DNA of 64,000 nucleotides from Parapedobacter tibetensis (GCF_024704835.1 NZ_JAMXBE010000006.1:299596-363595); one strand, 5' to 3'. Positions 26,438 through 35,681 are shown, numbered from the stretch's first letter. A program made the numbers and translations. The notes: generated by a model from the sequence alone, not told the origin.

Positions 26438-26821
26438 TCACGCCAAATTTTTAATGTGCTTAAAATCAGTAGTTTATTATGGTGTTATGAATATTGAGTG
26501 TTCGATTTCGAACACTTACTGTTCAGATGCGAACAGTTATATCCATTATGTTTGCTAAGTCAATATAGGTAACCGTACGTTGAAAGGGGGCAACGGAACA
26601 GTGCGTAAAAATAACGAGGAACTTACACTTATGTTTGGATACGTCCAAAAAGGATAACATATAAAGAAATTTGCAGGTTCCATATGGTTTTTTAAGATCA
26701 AACTTAGCGACCGCCAAAAGCGGCCACGACGTGAACAGGTCTCATTGATGCCTCAAAGAAAAAGTATGATATCCCGTATTGATTGTACCTCGAAAAGATT
26801 TAATTACTTATCATACTGAAA
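26438..26821. other. Non-coding stretch before the collagen-like lipoprotein gene
   Basis: About 380 bases, A+T-rich, without a convincing gene. It contains the twin dyads at 26499-26535. A TTGGCGTG on the minus strand (26446-26439) resembles a sigma-54 -24 box, but without a matching -12 GC. Nothing else was recognised. Confidence 0.5.
26499..26535. promoter_or_regulatory. Twin dyads TGTTC-N6-GAACA, probable operator or enhancer pair
   Basis: TGTTC-GATTTC-GAACA (26499-26514) and TGTTC-AGATGC-GAACA (26520-26535) share the same half-sites and start exactly 21 bases apart, two DNA turns, so bound dimers would lie on one face. The first dyad extends to an 18-base perfect palindrome (GTGTTCGA-TT-TCGAACAC). 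They lie upstream of the permease remnant and the intact permease on the minus strand, and about 290 bases upstream of the lipoprotein gene on the plus strand. The regulator is unknown; paired sites of this type fit an enhancer-binding or dimeric repressor protein. Confidence 0.6.
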
Positions 26822-27721
26822 ATGAAAATGTCAAAATACGCAAAACTGATTGTTGCATACCTGTTTCTCGTTTTAGGGTTCACAGCCTGCAAAAAAGGAG
26901 ACGCGGGCCCCCTAGGACCCCAAGGCGAACAAGGAGAGCGGGGAGAACGTGGCGAGCGCGGCATAGCCGGCGCCGATGGTTCAACCATTTACAATGGTAC
27001 CGCTGCGCCCGCTTCTACCCTTGGTAAAGAAGGCGACTACTACCTAAACAGAAGTACCAGCCAATTATACGGCCCTAAAACGGGATCGGGATGGGGCACG
27101 CCCATAAACTTGCGAGGGCAACAAGGGGCTACGGGGGCACAGGGAGCGGCCGGAGCCAACGGAAGCAAGATACTCAGCGGTACCAGTACGCCTTCGACGG
27201 GTGTAGGGGTGGCGGGCGACTATTACCTCAACCGTACCACCTACCAATTGTACGGCCCCAAAACGGCAGCGGGATGGGGTACGCCCATCAGTTTGCAAGG
27301 AGCCACTGGTCCACAAGGGCCTGCTGGCCCGCAGGGCCCGACCGGGACGGCCAACGTGATTTATTCACCGTGGACAGCACTTACTTTCTCATCAATACCA
27401 GTAGGATACCACAGGTTTTGGTCTGTGCCTGGCATAACAGCAGCCAATGTAAACAGCATCATGGTAATGGTTTACTGGAAATCGCCATCGGGCTACGTTA
27501 ACCCATTACCGTATGAAACTACTACCGGTGAAAGGATACATTTTTCCATTTCAACATCCTATAGCCTCTACCTAGTTTCCGAACTTAATTTGGTTGTTAC
27601 GGGCTATAATGAATTCCGGTATGTAATCATCCCAGGAGGCATTTCAGCAACAGCAAACCTAAGTACGGCGGATCTTATGCACTATGATCGGGTGGCAGCA
27701 GCGCTGGGCTTGCCCAATTAA
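26822..27721 (+). CDS. Collagen-like (Gly-X-Y) lipoprotein
   Basis: The 299-residue protein has a lipoprotein signal (VLGFTAC, Cys about 20, followed by KKG), then Gly-X-Y runs (GPLGPQGEQGERGERGERG). A module about 61 residues long (GDYYLNRSTSQLYGPKTG-type) occurs twice, with starts 183 bases apart at 27032 and 27215, and it alternates with more Gly-X-Y (GATGPQGPAGPQGPTG). The last third is a non-repetitive beta-rich domain. Such proteins are found on the surface of Bacteroidota, and trimerisation through the triple helix is the expected property. ATG 26822 or 26828 may be the start. The G+C-rich repeats create long spurious minus-strand frames. Confidence 0.85.
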   Translation: MKMSKYAKLIVAYLFLVLGFTACKKGDAGPLGPQGEQGERGERGERGIAGADGSTIYNGTAAPASTLGKEGDYYLNRSTSQLYGPKTGSGWGTPINLRGQQGATGAQGAAGANGSKILSGTSTPSTGVGVAGDYYLNRTTYQLYGPKTAAGWGTPISLQGATGPQGPAGPQGPTGTANVIYSPWTALTFSSIPVGYHRFWSVPGITAANVNSIMVMVYWKSPSGYVNPLPYETTTGERIHFSISTSYSLYLVSELNLVVTGYNEFRYVIIPGGISATANLSTADLMHYDRVAAALGLPN

Positions 27722-27751
27722 AAGGCCACCTCGATGGATCGTGTTGGTATG

Positions 27752-28042
27752 CTATTGATTATTTCGCCTTATGGGTTTCTTCATGTCGGGTACGCCCTCG
27801 GCGTTTGCTGTAGGGATAAATTTCCTAAGACTGTCCAGTATAGTCGAATACTGGCCGTTACTTGCCAGGTTATCCCATTCATTAGCATCCGTGAAATGAT
27901 CATATAACTCTTCAGCTCCATCCGCATAGTGGATATACCGCCACCGTGCTGTCCGTATCGCGTAATTTCCCTTCATATAGGTCATCAATATTATATTTCG
28001 AAAATATTTCCTCTGTGGGGCTTCCTGAGGTGGGTCGCCCAT
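27752..28042 (-). pseudogene. Sulfatase, C-terminal remnant
   Basis: The frame encodes GNYAIRTARWRYIHYADGAEELYDH, then DANEWDNLA, the characteristic C-terminal block of formylglycine-dependent sulfatases (RT-x-x-W-R-Y-I-x-Y-x-D-G-x-E-E-L-Y-D-x-x-x-D-x-x-E). The catalytic N-terminal domain with the Cys/Ser-x-Pro-x-Arg motif is absent, and the trmH-type gene lies right upstream. This is the tail of a deleted gene. Confidence 0.75.
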
Positions 28043-28082
28043 ACGAGCATATGGCGGGGCTTGCTTGATGTTTGTAGACGGT

Positions 28083-28832
28083 TTATACCGATTGCCTCCT
28101 GGCCAATTCCGCGCAGAAAAGTGCCGCCGAAACCGCCACGTTGAGGGATTCAGCCTGGCCTATCCGTGGGATGGTGATGGGGTGCTGGATATGGGCCAAC
28201 AAGGCTGTACTGATGCCATTGCCCTCATTACCCAATATAACCAGACCCTCCGGGCCAAAATCTGTCTCATAGATGGGCGCACCATCAAGAACGGCACCGA
28301 ATACAGGAACGGGAATGTTTATAATCAGCGCCAAAAGATCCATGTATTGTACTTGCATCCGGGCAAGCGAACCCATGCTAGCCTGCACCACTTTGGGATT
28401 GTAGGCATCCACCGAGCCCAATGAACAGACGATGCTTTTGAATCCGAACCATTCCGCTGTACGGATGATGGTACCCAAATTACCGGGGTCCTGTACATCA
28501 TCCAATACCAAATGGAAGCTATTTAGCAATGAATCATTCGTGAGTGGCGGGATGGTGGGTATGCGTACCAAGGCCAATACCCCTTGTGGTGTTTTCAAGG
28601 AACTGATACGTTTCAGGTCTTGTTCACTAATTTCCTCCGATTTTATATTTTGAGGTATTTTATCCAATTTTGCAGCCGCTTGGGAGGTGTAAAAAATATG
28701 TTGTACAATATAATTCGAATGGATGAATTCCGTTACGGATTTAGTACCTTCTACGGCAAACAACCCATGTTCCTTACGGAATTTTTTATGTTGAAGCGAG
28801 GTGATGGTACGGATTTGTGATTTTGAAAGCAT
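28083..28832 (-). CDS. TrmH/SpoU family RNA 2'-O-methyltransferase
   Basis: The protein of about 249 residues has an N-terminal substrate-binding domain (LQHKKFRKEHGLFAVEGTKSV) and a SPOUT domain with HLVLDDVQDPGNLGTIIRTAEWFGF (motif 1), ILGNEGNGIS (motif 2) and IPRIGQAESLNVAVSAALF (motif 3), which form the trefoil-knot AdoMet site. It probably methylates a ribose in rRNA or tRNA. The frame extends to a TTG at 28838, but ATG 28832 is preferred. It is divergent from tamL, with almost no space between the start codons. Confidence 0.92.
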   Translation of the reverse strand: MLSKSQIRTITSLQHKKFRKEHGLFAVEGTKSVTEFIHSNYIVQHIFYTSQAAAKLDKIPQNIKSEEISEQDLKRISSLKTPQGVLALVRIPTIPPLTNDSLLNSFHLVLDDVQDPGNLGTIIRTAEWFGFKSIVCSLGSVDAYNPKVVQASMGSLARMQVQYMDLLALIINIPVPVFGAVLDGAPIYETDFGPEGLVILGNEGNGISTALLAHIQHPITIPRIGQAESLNVAVSAALFCAELARRQSV

Positions 28833-28837
28833 TGTCA

Positions 28838-31186
28838 ATGATTAAACGGAATTGTGTTTTTGCTTATGCAAGTATAATGCTTTTGCTGGTATTATTCACA
28901 TCATGTCGCTCTACCGGATTATTGGAAGAAGGACAGGCATTAGTGACCAAAACAAAAATAGAAGGGATCGATCCCAAATTTGAGGAGCAAGCCGATGCTT
29001 ATATCCCACTTGATATCCGCCCGAATTCGCGCATCAATTTGTTTATTTATAACCTTGCAAACGCGAGGAATGGACGCTACCGGACTGTGGATATTCGCAA
29101 TGTGGGCGAGCCCCCACATATCTTGGATAGTGCCTTGGTGGATTTTTCCACACAACAGATTAATCGTTATTTGGCGTCCAAGGGATATTTTAATGCCGAG
29201 GTAACTAACCAGATTATCTTGAAAGGAAAGCGGGCTCATCTTTACTTTCATGCCGTACCGGGCGAACCGTTTACATTACGCCATGTGGATATGGATATTG
29301 CCGATCCGCGGTTGGCAAGGCTGTATGATGAACAAAAGGATGGTTTCAGCAAGATTAAGCCGGGAGTACGCTATGATGCGGATTCGCTGGTGGCCGAACG
29401 TGAGCATATTTATCACCTCATGCGGCAACATGGATACTACGACTATTTAAGACAGTATATGCGGGTGGATGTAGATTCAAGTCTACATAGCAACCAGGCA
29501 GACCTCAGACTTGTTGTGGATAATCCCGAAGGAAAAGCGGCGCATACCAAGTTTACCATTGATAGCAGTTTTGTGGTCATCCGGCATGATCGGGCTGGCC
29601 TTAACCAACCTGAGCCGAAGGAAACCGAATTGCCAGGAAACCTTTATTTTGAGGATCGCACCGGCCGCTTCTTGTCGCCCGCCATCGCACGCTATCTTTT
29701 CCACCGTCACGGCGATCGCTATAACGTGGACATGGAAAACCTGACCTACGACCGGTTGTATGAGTTAAATGGCTTCCGAAGTGTGAAAATATCCTATAGC
29801 AAACCGGATTCCAATACACTCAATGCTCATTATGAGCTAATCCCGCGGCCCTATATGGGCAACCAAATCGAAGGGGAATACACCTTCAATGCGGGGATGA
29901 GTGGTTTCAACATCGGAAATACCTTTACCCATCGTAATCTCTTTGGTGGTATGGAGCAACTGGAGATAAAGCTCCGCTATGGCGTATTATTCGATTCGCG
30001 GTTGCCGGGTAATTTATTCAATCGGGTATTCAACAATGATTTCCAAGTTGGGGTCAACGTCACGGTTCCACGTTTGATTACGCCTTTCCGAGTGTCGCAT
30101 ACCGGTAAAAATGGACTGCCGCGTACCATCTTCTCTACCAATATACAGGCATTTGACCAATACCGCACCTATTCCAATCGCTATTTTAGCAATATGGTTT
30201 CATACAATTGGTTTGATACGCGTTATAAACAGCATAATCTAACGCCATTGGTACTGGAGTACCGTTATGGGCAATTGAATAGTGAGTTTGCGCAACGGTT
30301 GATCGATCAAGGGTTTTTATTATATGTACGCAGCAACAACAGGGCTTATTTCGGATTGGGGTCCCAGTATGCCTATACCGTGAATGCCCTTAGGTTAACC
30401 CGGTTGGAGGATTTCCTATATTTCAGGGGGGCATTGGATTTGAGTGGCAACCTGTTGGGTTTGGCCAGTGAGGTGATTAATTTCAAGCAAAACGAAGACG
30501 GTGAAAAGGAAGTGCTGGGTGTACCTTATTTGCAATATGCTAAGGCCGAAACGGACTTGCGGTATTACAAGTATTTTGGGGGCGATCGGCAATTGGTCCT
30601 TCGACTCAATCCCGGAGTGGCGATACCCTATGGCAACAATTCCAGCTTGCTGATTTTCGAAAAGAGTTTTTTTGGTGGCGGGATGAACGGCATCAGGGCC
30701 TGGCAGGCCCGTACATTGGGCCCCGGCAACTATAACCGGGAAGTGCTAGATCCTGATTTAAGGCTCAATTTTCGCAACCTCGACCAGCTTGGGGAAATTA
30801 AACTGGAAGGCAATGCGGAATACCGGTTTAAGGTCATGAATGATCTCCTTGGGGCAAAACTGAAAGGTGCCGCTTTTGCCGATTTTGGCAACATCTGGCG
30901 AATCAGGGAAAACGCATTGAATCCGGGAGGCGAATTCCGGTTTGATAAGTTCCTAGGGCAGATAGCCATAGGCGCTGGAGCAGGTCTACGGTTCGATTTG
31001 GATTATTTCGTTATCCGGTTTGATGCCGGTATCAAGATTCGCGACCCGCAATTCTCCGGAGCAAAGCAATGGGTTATTTCAGAATTGTTCAATAGCCGGG
31101 CATTCAAAGCACAGTATCGCGTGACCAATGCGCCTGACCGTTATAATTTTGTGCAATATAATTTCGGTATCGGGATGCCTTTTTAA
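28838..31186 (+). CDS. tamL: TamL-like outer-membrane Omp85 lipoprotein (BamA/TamA family)
   Basis: The 782-residue protein starts with a lipoprotein signal (LLVLFTSCRS). POTRA-like domains (HLYFHAVPGEPFTLRHVDM, YELNGFRSVKISYS) and a C-terminal Omp85 beta-barrel follow (GGGMNGIRAWQARTLGPG; final strand YNFVQYNFGIGMPF with C-terminal Phe). Bacteroidota encode this lipidated TamA relative as TamL, partner of TamB in outer-membrane assembly or lipid transport. No tamB lies in the window. ATG 28838 fits the signal peptide. It is divergent from the methyltransferase gene. Confidence 0.88.
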   Translation: MIKRNCVFAYASIMLLLVLFTSCRSTGLLEEGQALVTKTKIEGIDPKFEEQADAYIPLDIRPNSRINLFIYNLANARNGRYRTVDIRNVGEPPHILDSALVDFSTQQINRYLASKGYFNAEVTNQIILKGKRAHLYFHAVPGEPFTLRHVDMDIADPRLARLYDEQKDGFSKIKPGVRYDADSLVAEREHIYHLMRQHGYYDYLRQYMRVDVDSSLHSNQADLRLVVDNPEGKAAHTKFTIDSSFVVIRHDRAGLNQPEPKETELPGNLYFEDRTGRFLSPAIARYLFHRHGDRYNVDMENLTYDRLYELNGFRSVKISYSKPDSNTLNAHYELIPRPYMGNQIEGEYTFNAGMSGFNIGNTFTHRNLFGGMEQLEIKLRYGVLFDSRLPGNLFNRVFNNDFQVGVNVTVPRLITPFRVSHTGKNGLPRTIFSTNIQAFDQYRTYSNRYFSNMVSYNWFDTRYKQHNLTPLVLEYRYGQLNSEFAQRLIDQGFLLYVRSNNRAYFGLGSQYAYTVNALRLTRLEDFLYFRGALDLSGNLLGLASEVINFKQNEDGEKEVLGVPYLQYAKAETDLRYYKYFGGDRQLVLRLNPGVAIPYGNNSSLLIFEKSFFGGGMNGIRAWQARTLGPGNYNREVLDPDLRLNFRNLDQLGEIKLEGNAEYRFKVMNDLLGAKLKGAAFADFGNIWRIRENALNPGGEFRFDKFLGQIAIGAGAGLRFDLDYFVIRFDAGIKIRDPQFSGAKQWVISELFNSRAFKAQYRVTNAPDRYNFVQYNFGIGMPF

Positions 31187-31204
31187 GTCATTGTCTGCGT
31201 TCCA

Positions 31205-31738
31205 TCATAAAAAGTCCTTGATGCCATGCACAATGGTCTCAAAAATATTCTCCAAATCCAACCCCTTGCTGTAATTGAAAATAAACAATCCAACCAAAGC
31301 CAATATAGCCAATATCATGAGTCTTTTGAAGAAATAAGCCACCAATAAGATAACAGCCGGAATGAGGATAAGGTAATACCAATTGATAGCAATGGGATTG
31401 AGCCCCTTATCGTTTTTCAGTACGTAATACAGTCTACCATGCGAACCACCTTGATTGCGATGCTTGATGAATACAAAAGCTGAAGTTTCAATGGCGTTGG
31501 GCGTGACGGCCACCCCTTCATTGAATTTGAGCTCCTGCTTGAATCCGTTGATGACAAACTGGTAGGTGCCCGAAATGGTTTCTATTGGATTTTCATCTGC
31601 ATCCGTGGCGATGATGGCCAATTTCCCGTTTTTTATGAGGTTTTCCTTAATGATGAAATGGTTGATGCCGCTGTCATGTTGTGCATGGATTAACATAGGG
31701 AAGGCCAAGAAGGCCAGTAAGTAAAGGACTTTTCGCAT
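31205..31738 (-). CDS. Membrane-anchored exported protein, unknown function
   Basis: The 177-residue protein has a cleavable signal peptide (MRKVLYLLAFLAFPMLIHAQ). A beta-rich domain of about 90 residues follows, resembling a small immunoglobulin-like fold (LAIIATDADENPIETISGTYQFVINGFKQEL). Two adjacent hydrophobic segments follow near the end (WYYLILIPAVILLVAYFF; LMILAILALVGLFIF). No family was recognised. It is convergent with tamL and faces away from the gluconate operon. Confidence 0.75.
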   Translation of the reverse strand: MRKVLYLLAFLAFPMLIHAQHDSGINHFIIKENLIKNGKLAIIATDADENPIETISGTYQFVINGFKQELKFNEGVAVTPNAIETSAFVFIKHRNQGGSHGRLYYVLKNDKGLNPIAINWYYLILIPAVILLVAYFFKRLMILAILALVGLFIFNYSKGLDLENIFETIVHGIKDFL

Positions 31739-31850
31739 GCGTTTAGTTTTTATTCAATGCAATGTTAAGGAAAAACTATAAAACAACGTAATCGTTTTTC
31801 CCTACGGTCGGCATTAGGGAATATTATACAGCATTATTGCCATAGATTCC

Positions 31851-31858
31851 TATATTTG
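31851..31858 (+). promoter_or_regulatory. -7 box (TATATTTG) before the gluconate genes
   Basis: TATATTTG fits the Bacteroidota TAnnTTTG box, 61 bases before the gluconokinase start. The nearest upstream TTG is only 11 bases away, so the -33 element is unclear. Confidence 0.4.
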
Positions 31859-31919
31859 TGAATATTAACGTAAGTTTTACTCCATGGTGATACTTCCAAA
31901 TTATAACTAATTCACGTTA

Positions 31920-33404
31920 ATGGATTATATTATAGGCGTAGACATCGGTACCTCCAGCACAAAAGCAATCGCATTTAGTATAGCTGGCGGAATTATCGGT
32001 GAATACCGGGTAGGTTACTCCCTCCTAAATCCTCAGCCCGGCTACGTTGAACAAGATCCCGAAGTCCTGTTTGCGGCCGTCATCCAATCCATCTCCCATG
32101 TTGTCCAGGTCGTTATGAAGACGTACGGTGATGGCCAATTACTCGGTGTAGGTTTTAGTAGTGCCATGCATGGGTTAATTGCCATGGATGGCCAACATCA
32201 GCCACTGACCAACTGCATCACCTGGGCGGATACACGAAGCGAATCTTTTGCTACTAAGCTCAAAAGTACACCCGAGGGGCTTACTATTTATTCGAGGACA
32301 GGAACCCCCATCCACCCCATGTCGCCACTATGCAAATTGGGTTGGATGCGTGAACACCAACCAGCTATTTTTGCCGCAGCACAAAAATTCATATCCATCA
32401 AGGAATATGTTTTTCTCAAGTTATTTGGACGCTATGTGGTGGATGAATCCATCGCATCAGCCACGGGTCTCTTTGATATTCATGAACTGAGTTGGCATAT
32501 TCCGGCATTGGAATTGGTGGGTATTTCACCATCCCATCTTTCCGAACCAGCACCCATCACCTATACCCTCGCTGGAATGGACGAAACGTTTGCCAATGAT
32601 ATGCATATACCACGAGATACACCTATCGTCATCGGGGGCAGCGATGGATGCCTGGCCAACTTGGGGGGCGGTGCCACACATCCTGGAGATGCGGCCGTGA
32701 CCATTGGCACGAGTGGTGCCATACGAACAATGTCTGATTTACCCCAAACTGATCATAAAGCTCGTACATTTAGCTATGTGCTTACCCATGAGCTATTTGT
32801 ACTTGGCGGGGCAGTCAATAGTGGCGGGGTAGTGTTGCAATGGTATCGAGAAAACTTCGGCCCGATAGCGACACCGGAAGAAGAAGCCTACCGCATGCTT
32901 ATCGATGAAGCCGCGTCTGTTCCGGCAGGGGCAGCGGGGTTGGTTTTTTTGCCATACCTTGCTGGGGAGCGTGCCCCACATTGGAATGCCGAAGCCAAGG
33001 GCATGTTTTTTGGTGTGCAGTTGCATCACCGCAAGGCCCATTTTACACGAGCAGTGATTGAAGGCATTGTATATGGAATCTATAGTGTGGGAAAAGCGTT
33101 GGAAGAACTTGCGGGACCCATTAAGACCATACATGCCAATGGAGGTTTTGCCCGTTCATCCGTGTGGGTGCAGGTATTGGCCGATGTGTTCAACAAGCGT
33201 GTGCTTGTACATGAAAGTGTAGAAAGTGCTGCCAAGGGCGCATACTTGGTTGTGCTGAAGGCATTGGGTAAGATAAGCGGCTTTGGAGATGTGGAGACGT
33301 CGGTTATGGAAGTCTTTGAGCCCAATCCGGCAGCCCATCAGGTATATATGGAAAATTTCGGGCTGTTTGAGAGATTGTATGACAAGATCAAGGATGAATT
33401 TTAA
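31920..33404 (+). CDS. gntK: Gluconokinase, FGGY family
   Basis: The 494-residue sugar kinase starts IIGVDIGTSSTKAIAFS (phosphate 1 loop). It has GVGFSSAMHGLIAMD, CITWADTRS, GSDGCLANLGGG, TIGTSGAIR (adenosine/phosphate 2) and a C-terminal GGFARSSVWVQVLADV typical of the FGGY family. Gluconate as substrate is inferred from the GntP permease gene 29 bases downstream; xylulose or other substrates are possible for FGGY enzymes alone. The product, 6-phosphogluconate, enters the pentose phosphate or Entner-Doudoroff pathway. Confidence 0.88.
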   Translation: MDYIIGVDIGTSSTKAIAFSIAGGIIGEYRVGYSLLNPQPGYVEQDPEVLFAAVIQSISHVVQVVMKTYGDGQLLGVGFSSAMHGLIAMDGQHQPLTNCITWADTRSESFATKLKSTPEGLTIYSRTGTPIHPMSPLCKLGWMREHQPAIFAAAQKFISIKEYVFLKLFGRYVVDESIASATGLFDIHELSWHIPALELVGISPSHLSEPAPITYTLAGMDETFANDMHIPRDTPIVIGGSDGCLANLGGGATHPGDAAVTIGTSGAIRTMSDLPQTDHKARTFSYVLTHELFVLGGAVNSGGVVLQWYRENFGPIATPEEEAYRMLIDEAASVPAGAAGLVFLPYLAGERAPHWNAEAKGMFFGVQLHHRKAHFTRAVIEGIVYGIYSVGKALEELAGPIKTIHANGGFARSSVWVQVLADVFNKRVLVHESVESAAKGAYLVVLKALGKISGFGDVETSVMEVFEPNPAAHQVYMENFGLFERLYDKIKDEF

Positions 33405-33433
33405 TCAATCATACTATTAAACCAATTTAGATT

Positions 33434-34750
33434 ATGCCTATCGTTATTGTTGCATGCGGTGTGTTGTTGTTGTTGCTACTGGTGGTAGTACTTAAGCTCA
33501 ATTCCTTTTTTTCATTGATCATCGTTTCCTTAGTAGTAGGTGTTGCCCAGGGCATGCCGGTTTCCGACGTGGTCGATTCCATTGAAAAAGGAATGGGAAG
33601 TACGCTTGGCTTTCTTTCCTTGATTTTGGGTTTTGGAGCTATGCTTGGCAAGCTGATTGCCGATGGGGGTGGGGTACACCGCATATCCGTGAGCTTGATA
33701 GACGCTTTCGGACGGCGGAATGTGCAATGGGCCATGGTTTTGACCGGTTTTGTTGTGGGTATCCCCATGTTTTACAGCGTGGGGTTTGTCATCCTGGTGC
33801 CTTTCGTTTTCGCGATTGCGGCAAGGACGGGGTTGCCGCTTATTTATGTAGGACTGCCCATGCTGGCATCGTTGTCGGTCACCCATGGTTACCTCCCCCC
33901 GCATCCCGGGCCTTCGGCTATTGTCACTTTATATAAAGCGGATATGGGACTCACGCTCATTTACGGAATGATTGTGGCCATTCCCGCCATTATATTGGGG
34001 GGTGTGTTTTTTTCGCGGACATTGAAAGGCATCAAGCCCAATCCTCCGGTGCATTTTTTGGATGTGGAGATGCCCAAGGATGAGGAAATCCCAGGGTTCT
34101 GGATCAGCCTGTTTACCGGGCTTCTGCCCGTCCTGCTCATTGCGCTAGCCTCGGCCCTGTCGTTCGTACTGCCGCCGGATTCCTTAGCCATAGCGATCGT
34201 GTCCTTCATCGGCAATCCCATCATTGCATTGCTGTTTTCGGTATTGGTAGCCATATATACCATGGGGATTGCACGGGGCAAAACGATGAAGGCCGTTATG
34301 GGCAATTTGGAAGAAGCCGTGCGTAACATTGCGATGATCCTGTTTATCATCGGCGGTGCAGGGGCGTTTAAGGAAGTGTTGGTTGACAGTGGGGTAGGGC
34401 AATACATTTCCGGTTGGGCCACAGGGTTGACCTTCTCGCCATTGATTCTAGTGTGGGGCATTGCGGCAGCCATACGGGTATCCCTAGGTTCGGCCACCGT
34501 GGCTGGGCTCACCACTGCAGGGATAGCGTTGCCATTCATTGCCTCCACCAATACCAGCCCCGAGCTGATGGTACTGGCTACCGGTGCCGGCACGCTGATG
34601 TTTTCCCATGTGAATGACCCCGGATTTTGGATGTTCAAGGAATATTTTGGGCTGAATATACGGGATACAATCCTATCGTGGTCGCTCATGGAGACCATCG
34701 TATCCATTGTAGGTTTGCTGGGGGTATTGGCGCTGGATATATACATTTGA
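33434..34750 (+). CDS. gntP: Gluconate:H+ symporter, GntP family
   Basis: The 438-residue inner-membrane permease has about 12 hydrophobic segments and typical GntP features: a first helix MPIVIVACGVLLLLLLVVVLK-type, LGFGAMLGKLIADGGG, VTHGYLPPHPGPSAI, FIIGGAGAFKEVLVDSG and HVNDPGFWMFKEYFGL. GntP proteins import gluconate or related aldonates with protons. It forms a two-gene operon with the kinase. No dedicated regulator was seen next to it. Confidence 0.93.
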   Translation: MPIVIVACGVLLLLLLVVVLKLNSFFSLIIVSLVVGVAQGMPVSDVVDSIEKGMGSTLGFLSLILGFGAMLGKLIADGGGVHRISVSLIDAFGRRNVQWAMVLTGFVVGIPMFYSVGFVILVPFVFAIAARTGLPLIYVGLPMLASLSVTHGYLPPHPGPSAIVTLYKADMGLTLIYGMIVAIPAIILGGVFFSRTLKGIKPNPPVHFLDVEMPKDEEIPGFWISLFTGLLPVLLIALASALSFVLPPDSLAIAIVSFIGNPIIALLFSVLVAIYTMGIARGKTMKAVMGNLEEAVRNIAMILFIIGGAGAFKEVLVDSGVGQYISGWATGLTFSPLILVWGIAAAIRVSLGSATVAGLTTAGIALPFIASTNTSPELMVLATGAGTLMFSHVNDPGFWMFKEYFGLNIRDTILSWSLMETIVSIVGLLGVLALDIYI

Positions 34751-34798
34751 TACTGGGGTGATTTTGTAGGAAATGCTTTCAAAACCATGAAATATTTG

Positions 34799-34806
34799 TA
34801 CTTTTG
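34799..34806 (+). promoter_or_regulatory. -7 box (TACTTTTG) before the small membrane protein gene
   Basis: TACTTTTG fits TAnnTTTG and lies 20 bases before ATG 34826. A TTC about 18 bases upstream is only a partial -33 element. Confidence 0.4.
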
Positions 34807-34825
34807 ACGGCAAAGAATTATTGAC

Positions 34826-35044
34826 ATGGCAACTACGTTAGAAAAAAGACCCTCAAAGAAAACAGATAACAACGCTAATCAGACCAGCCACTATGTTACA
34901 CTAACCACCGCGGTGGCGATTGGTCTTGCGGGTACATTTGTACGATTCATCCAGGATTCTTTCCTTTTTTCCACTATATCCAATATTTTATTGGCCATTG
35001 GTTGGTTCATTGTATTCCGTGTAGTTTTCAAGATTATGAAGTAA
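34826..35044 (+). CDS. Small membrane protein, unknown function
   Basis: The 72-residue protein has a polar N-terminus rich in Lys/Asn/Thr and two hydrophobic segments (TLTTAVAIGLAGTFVRFI; ISNILLAIGWFIVFRVVF). It ends with a Lys. Similar short two-helix proteins occur widely in Bacteroidota without known role. A -7 box lies 20 bases upstream, which supports it as a real separately transcribed gene. Confidence 0.65.
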   Translation: MATTLEKRPSKKTDNNANQTSHYVTLTTAVAIGLAGTFVRFIQDSFLFSTISNILLAIGWFIVFRVVFKIMK

Positions 35045-35154
35045 GGAGGATTTTACGAAATAATACGATAAAGCGCTCAACTTCTATGTAGTTGGGCAAC
35101 AAGGGCCACCGTATATCGTGAATTAACGGCTTCCAACTTCGGTCTATCAGCTCC

Positions 35155-35583
35155 CTAACTATTAATGTAACTCTCCAGCTGGCTGATGGTCTGCTGTTGG
35201 TCCTCGATGATGTGTTTCACGAGGTCGCCGATGGACAGCATGCCGATGACCGTACCGTTTTCCACCACGGGTAGGTGCCTGAAGTGATTGGTTGTCATCA
35301 ATTGCATGCAATGGTCGATGGCCTCATCCGGTGTGATGGTTCTTGGGGTTTTCGTCATGGCCTCGCTGATGGAGGTCTCTTTGGATGACTTCCCCTGTAA
35401 GATGATTTTACGGGCATAATCCCTTTCGGTAAAGATGCCCAGTAGGCCACCGTTTTCAATGACCAACAAGGCGCTGATATTTTTTTCCATCATGATTTTC
35501 AAGGCTTCCAATACAGAAACATCTTGAGCCACGGAATAAACGATTGCAGGTTTGCTTTTGAGGATGTGCTTAACGGTCTTCAT
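35155..35583 (-). CDS. CBS-domain pair protein
   Basis: The 142-residue protein has two tandem CBS domains. The first (about 8-60) has VSVLEALKIMMEKNISALLVIENGGLLGIFTERDYARKII. The second (about 75-130) has TPDEAIDHCMQLMTTNHFRHLPVVENGTVIGMLSIGDLVK. CBS pairs bind adenine nucleotides and usually act as regulatory modules; as a stand-alone protein its partner is unknown. The transcript probably starts near GTTATCTTTA, a close match to the -7 box about 50 bases upstream. Confidence 0.92.
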   Translation of the reverse strand: MKTVKHILKSKPAIVYSVAQDVSVLEALKIMMEKNISALLVIENGGLLGIFTERDYARKIILQGKSSKETSISEAMTKTPRTITPDEAIDHCMQLMTTNHFRHLPVVENGTVIGMLSIGDLVKHIIEDQQQTISQLESYINS

Positions 35584-35681
35584 AAGCCGAAAAATTTAGT
35601 GATAACTGGTTTTTTATAAATATCACGATAAAGATAACTTTTTTCGGATAAATAAAGAAATCACGCACCACCATTACCATT

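Noticed and set aside
26439..26456. Sigma-54 promoter candidate (TTGGCGTG on the minus strand)
   Set aside because: The -24 part fits, but at the required distance the -12 element lacks the invariant GC; kept only as a remark beside the dyads.
26779..27027. Plus-strand 82-codon frame at the start of the collagen-like gene
   Set aside because: Arg/Pro-rich off-frame reading of the Gly-X-Y codons; the lipoprotein frame has the signal peptide.
33961..34872. 303-codon minus-strand frame opposite the gluconate permease
   Set aside because: It overlaps the GntP gene, has no family-like sequence, and its composition is that of an antisense shadow of hydrophobic codons.
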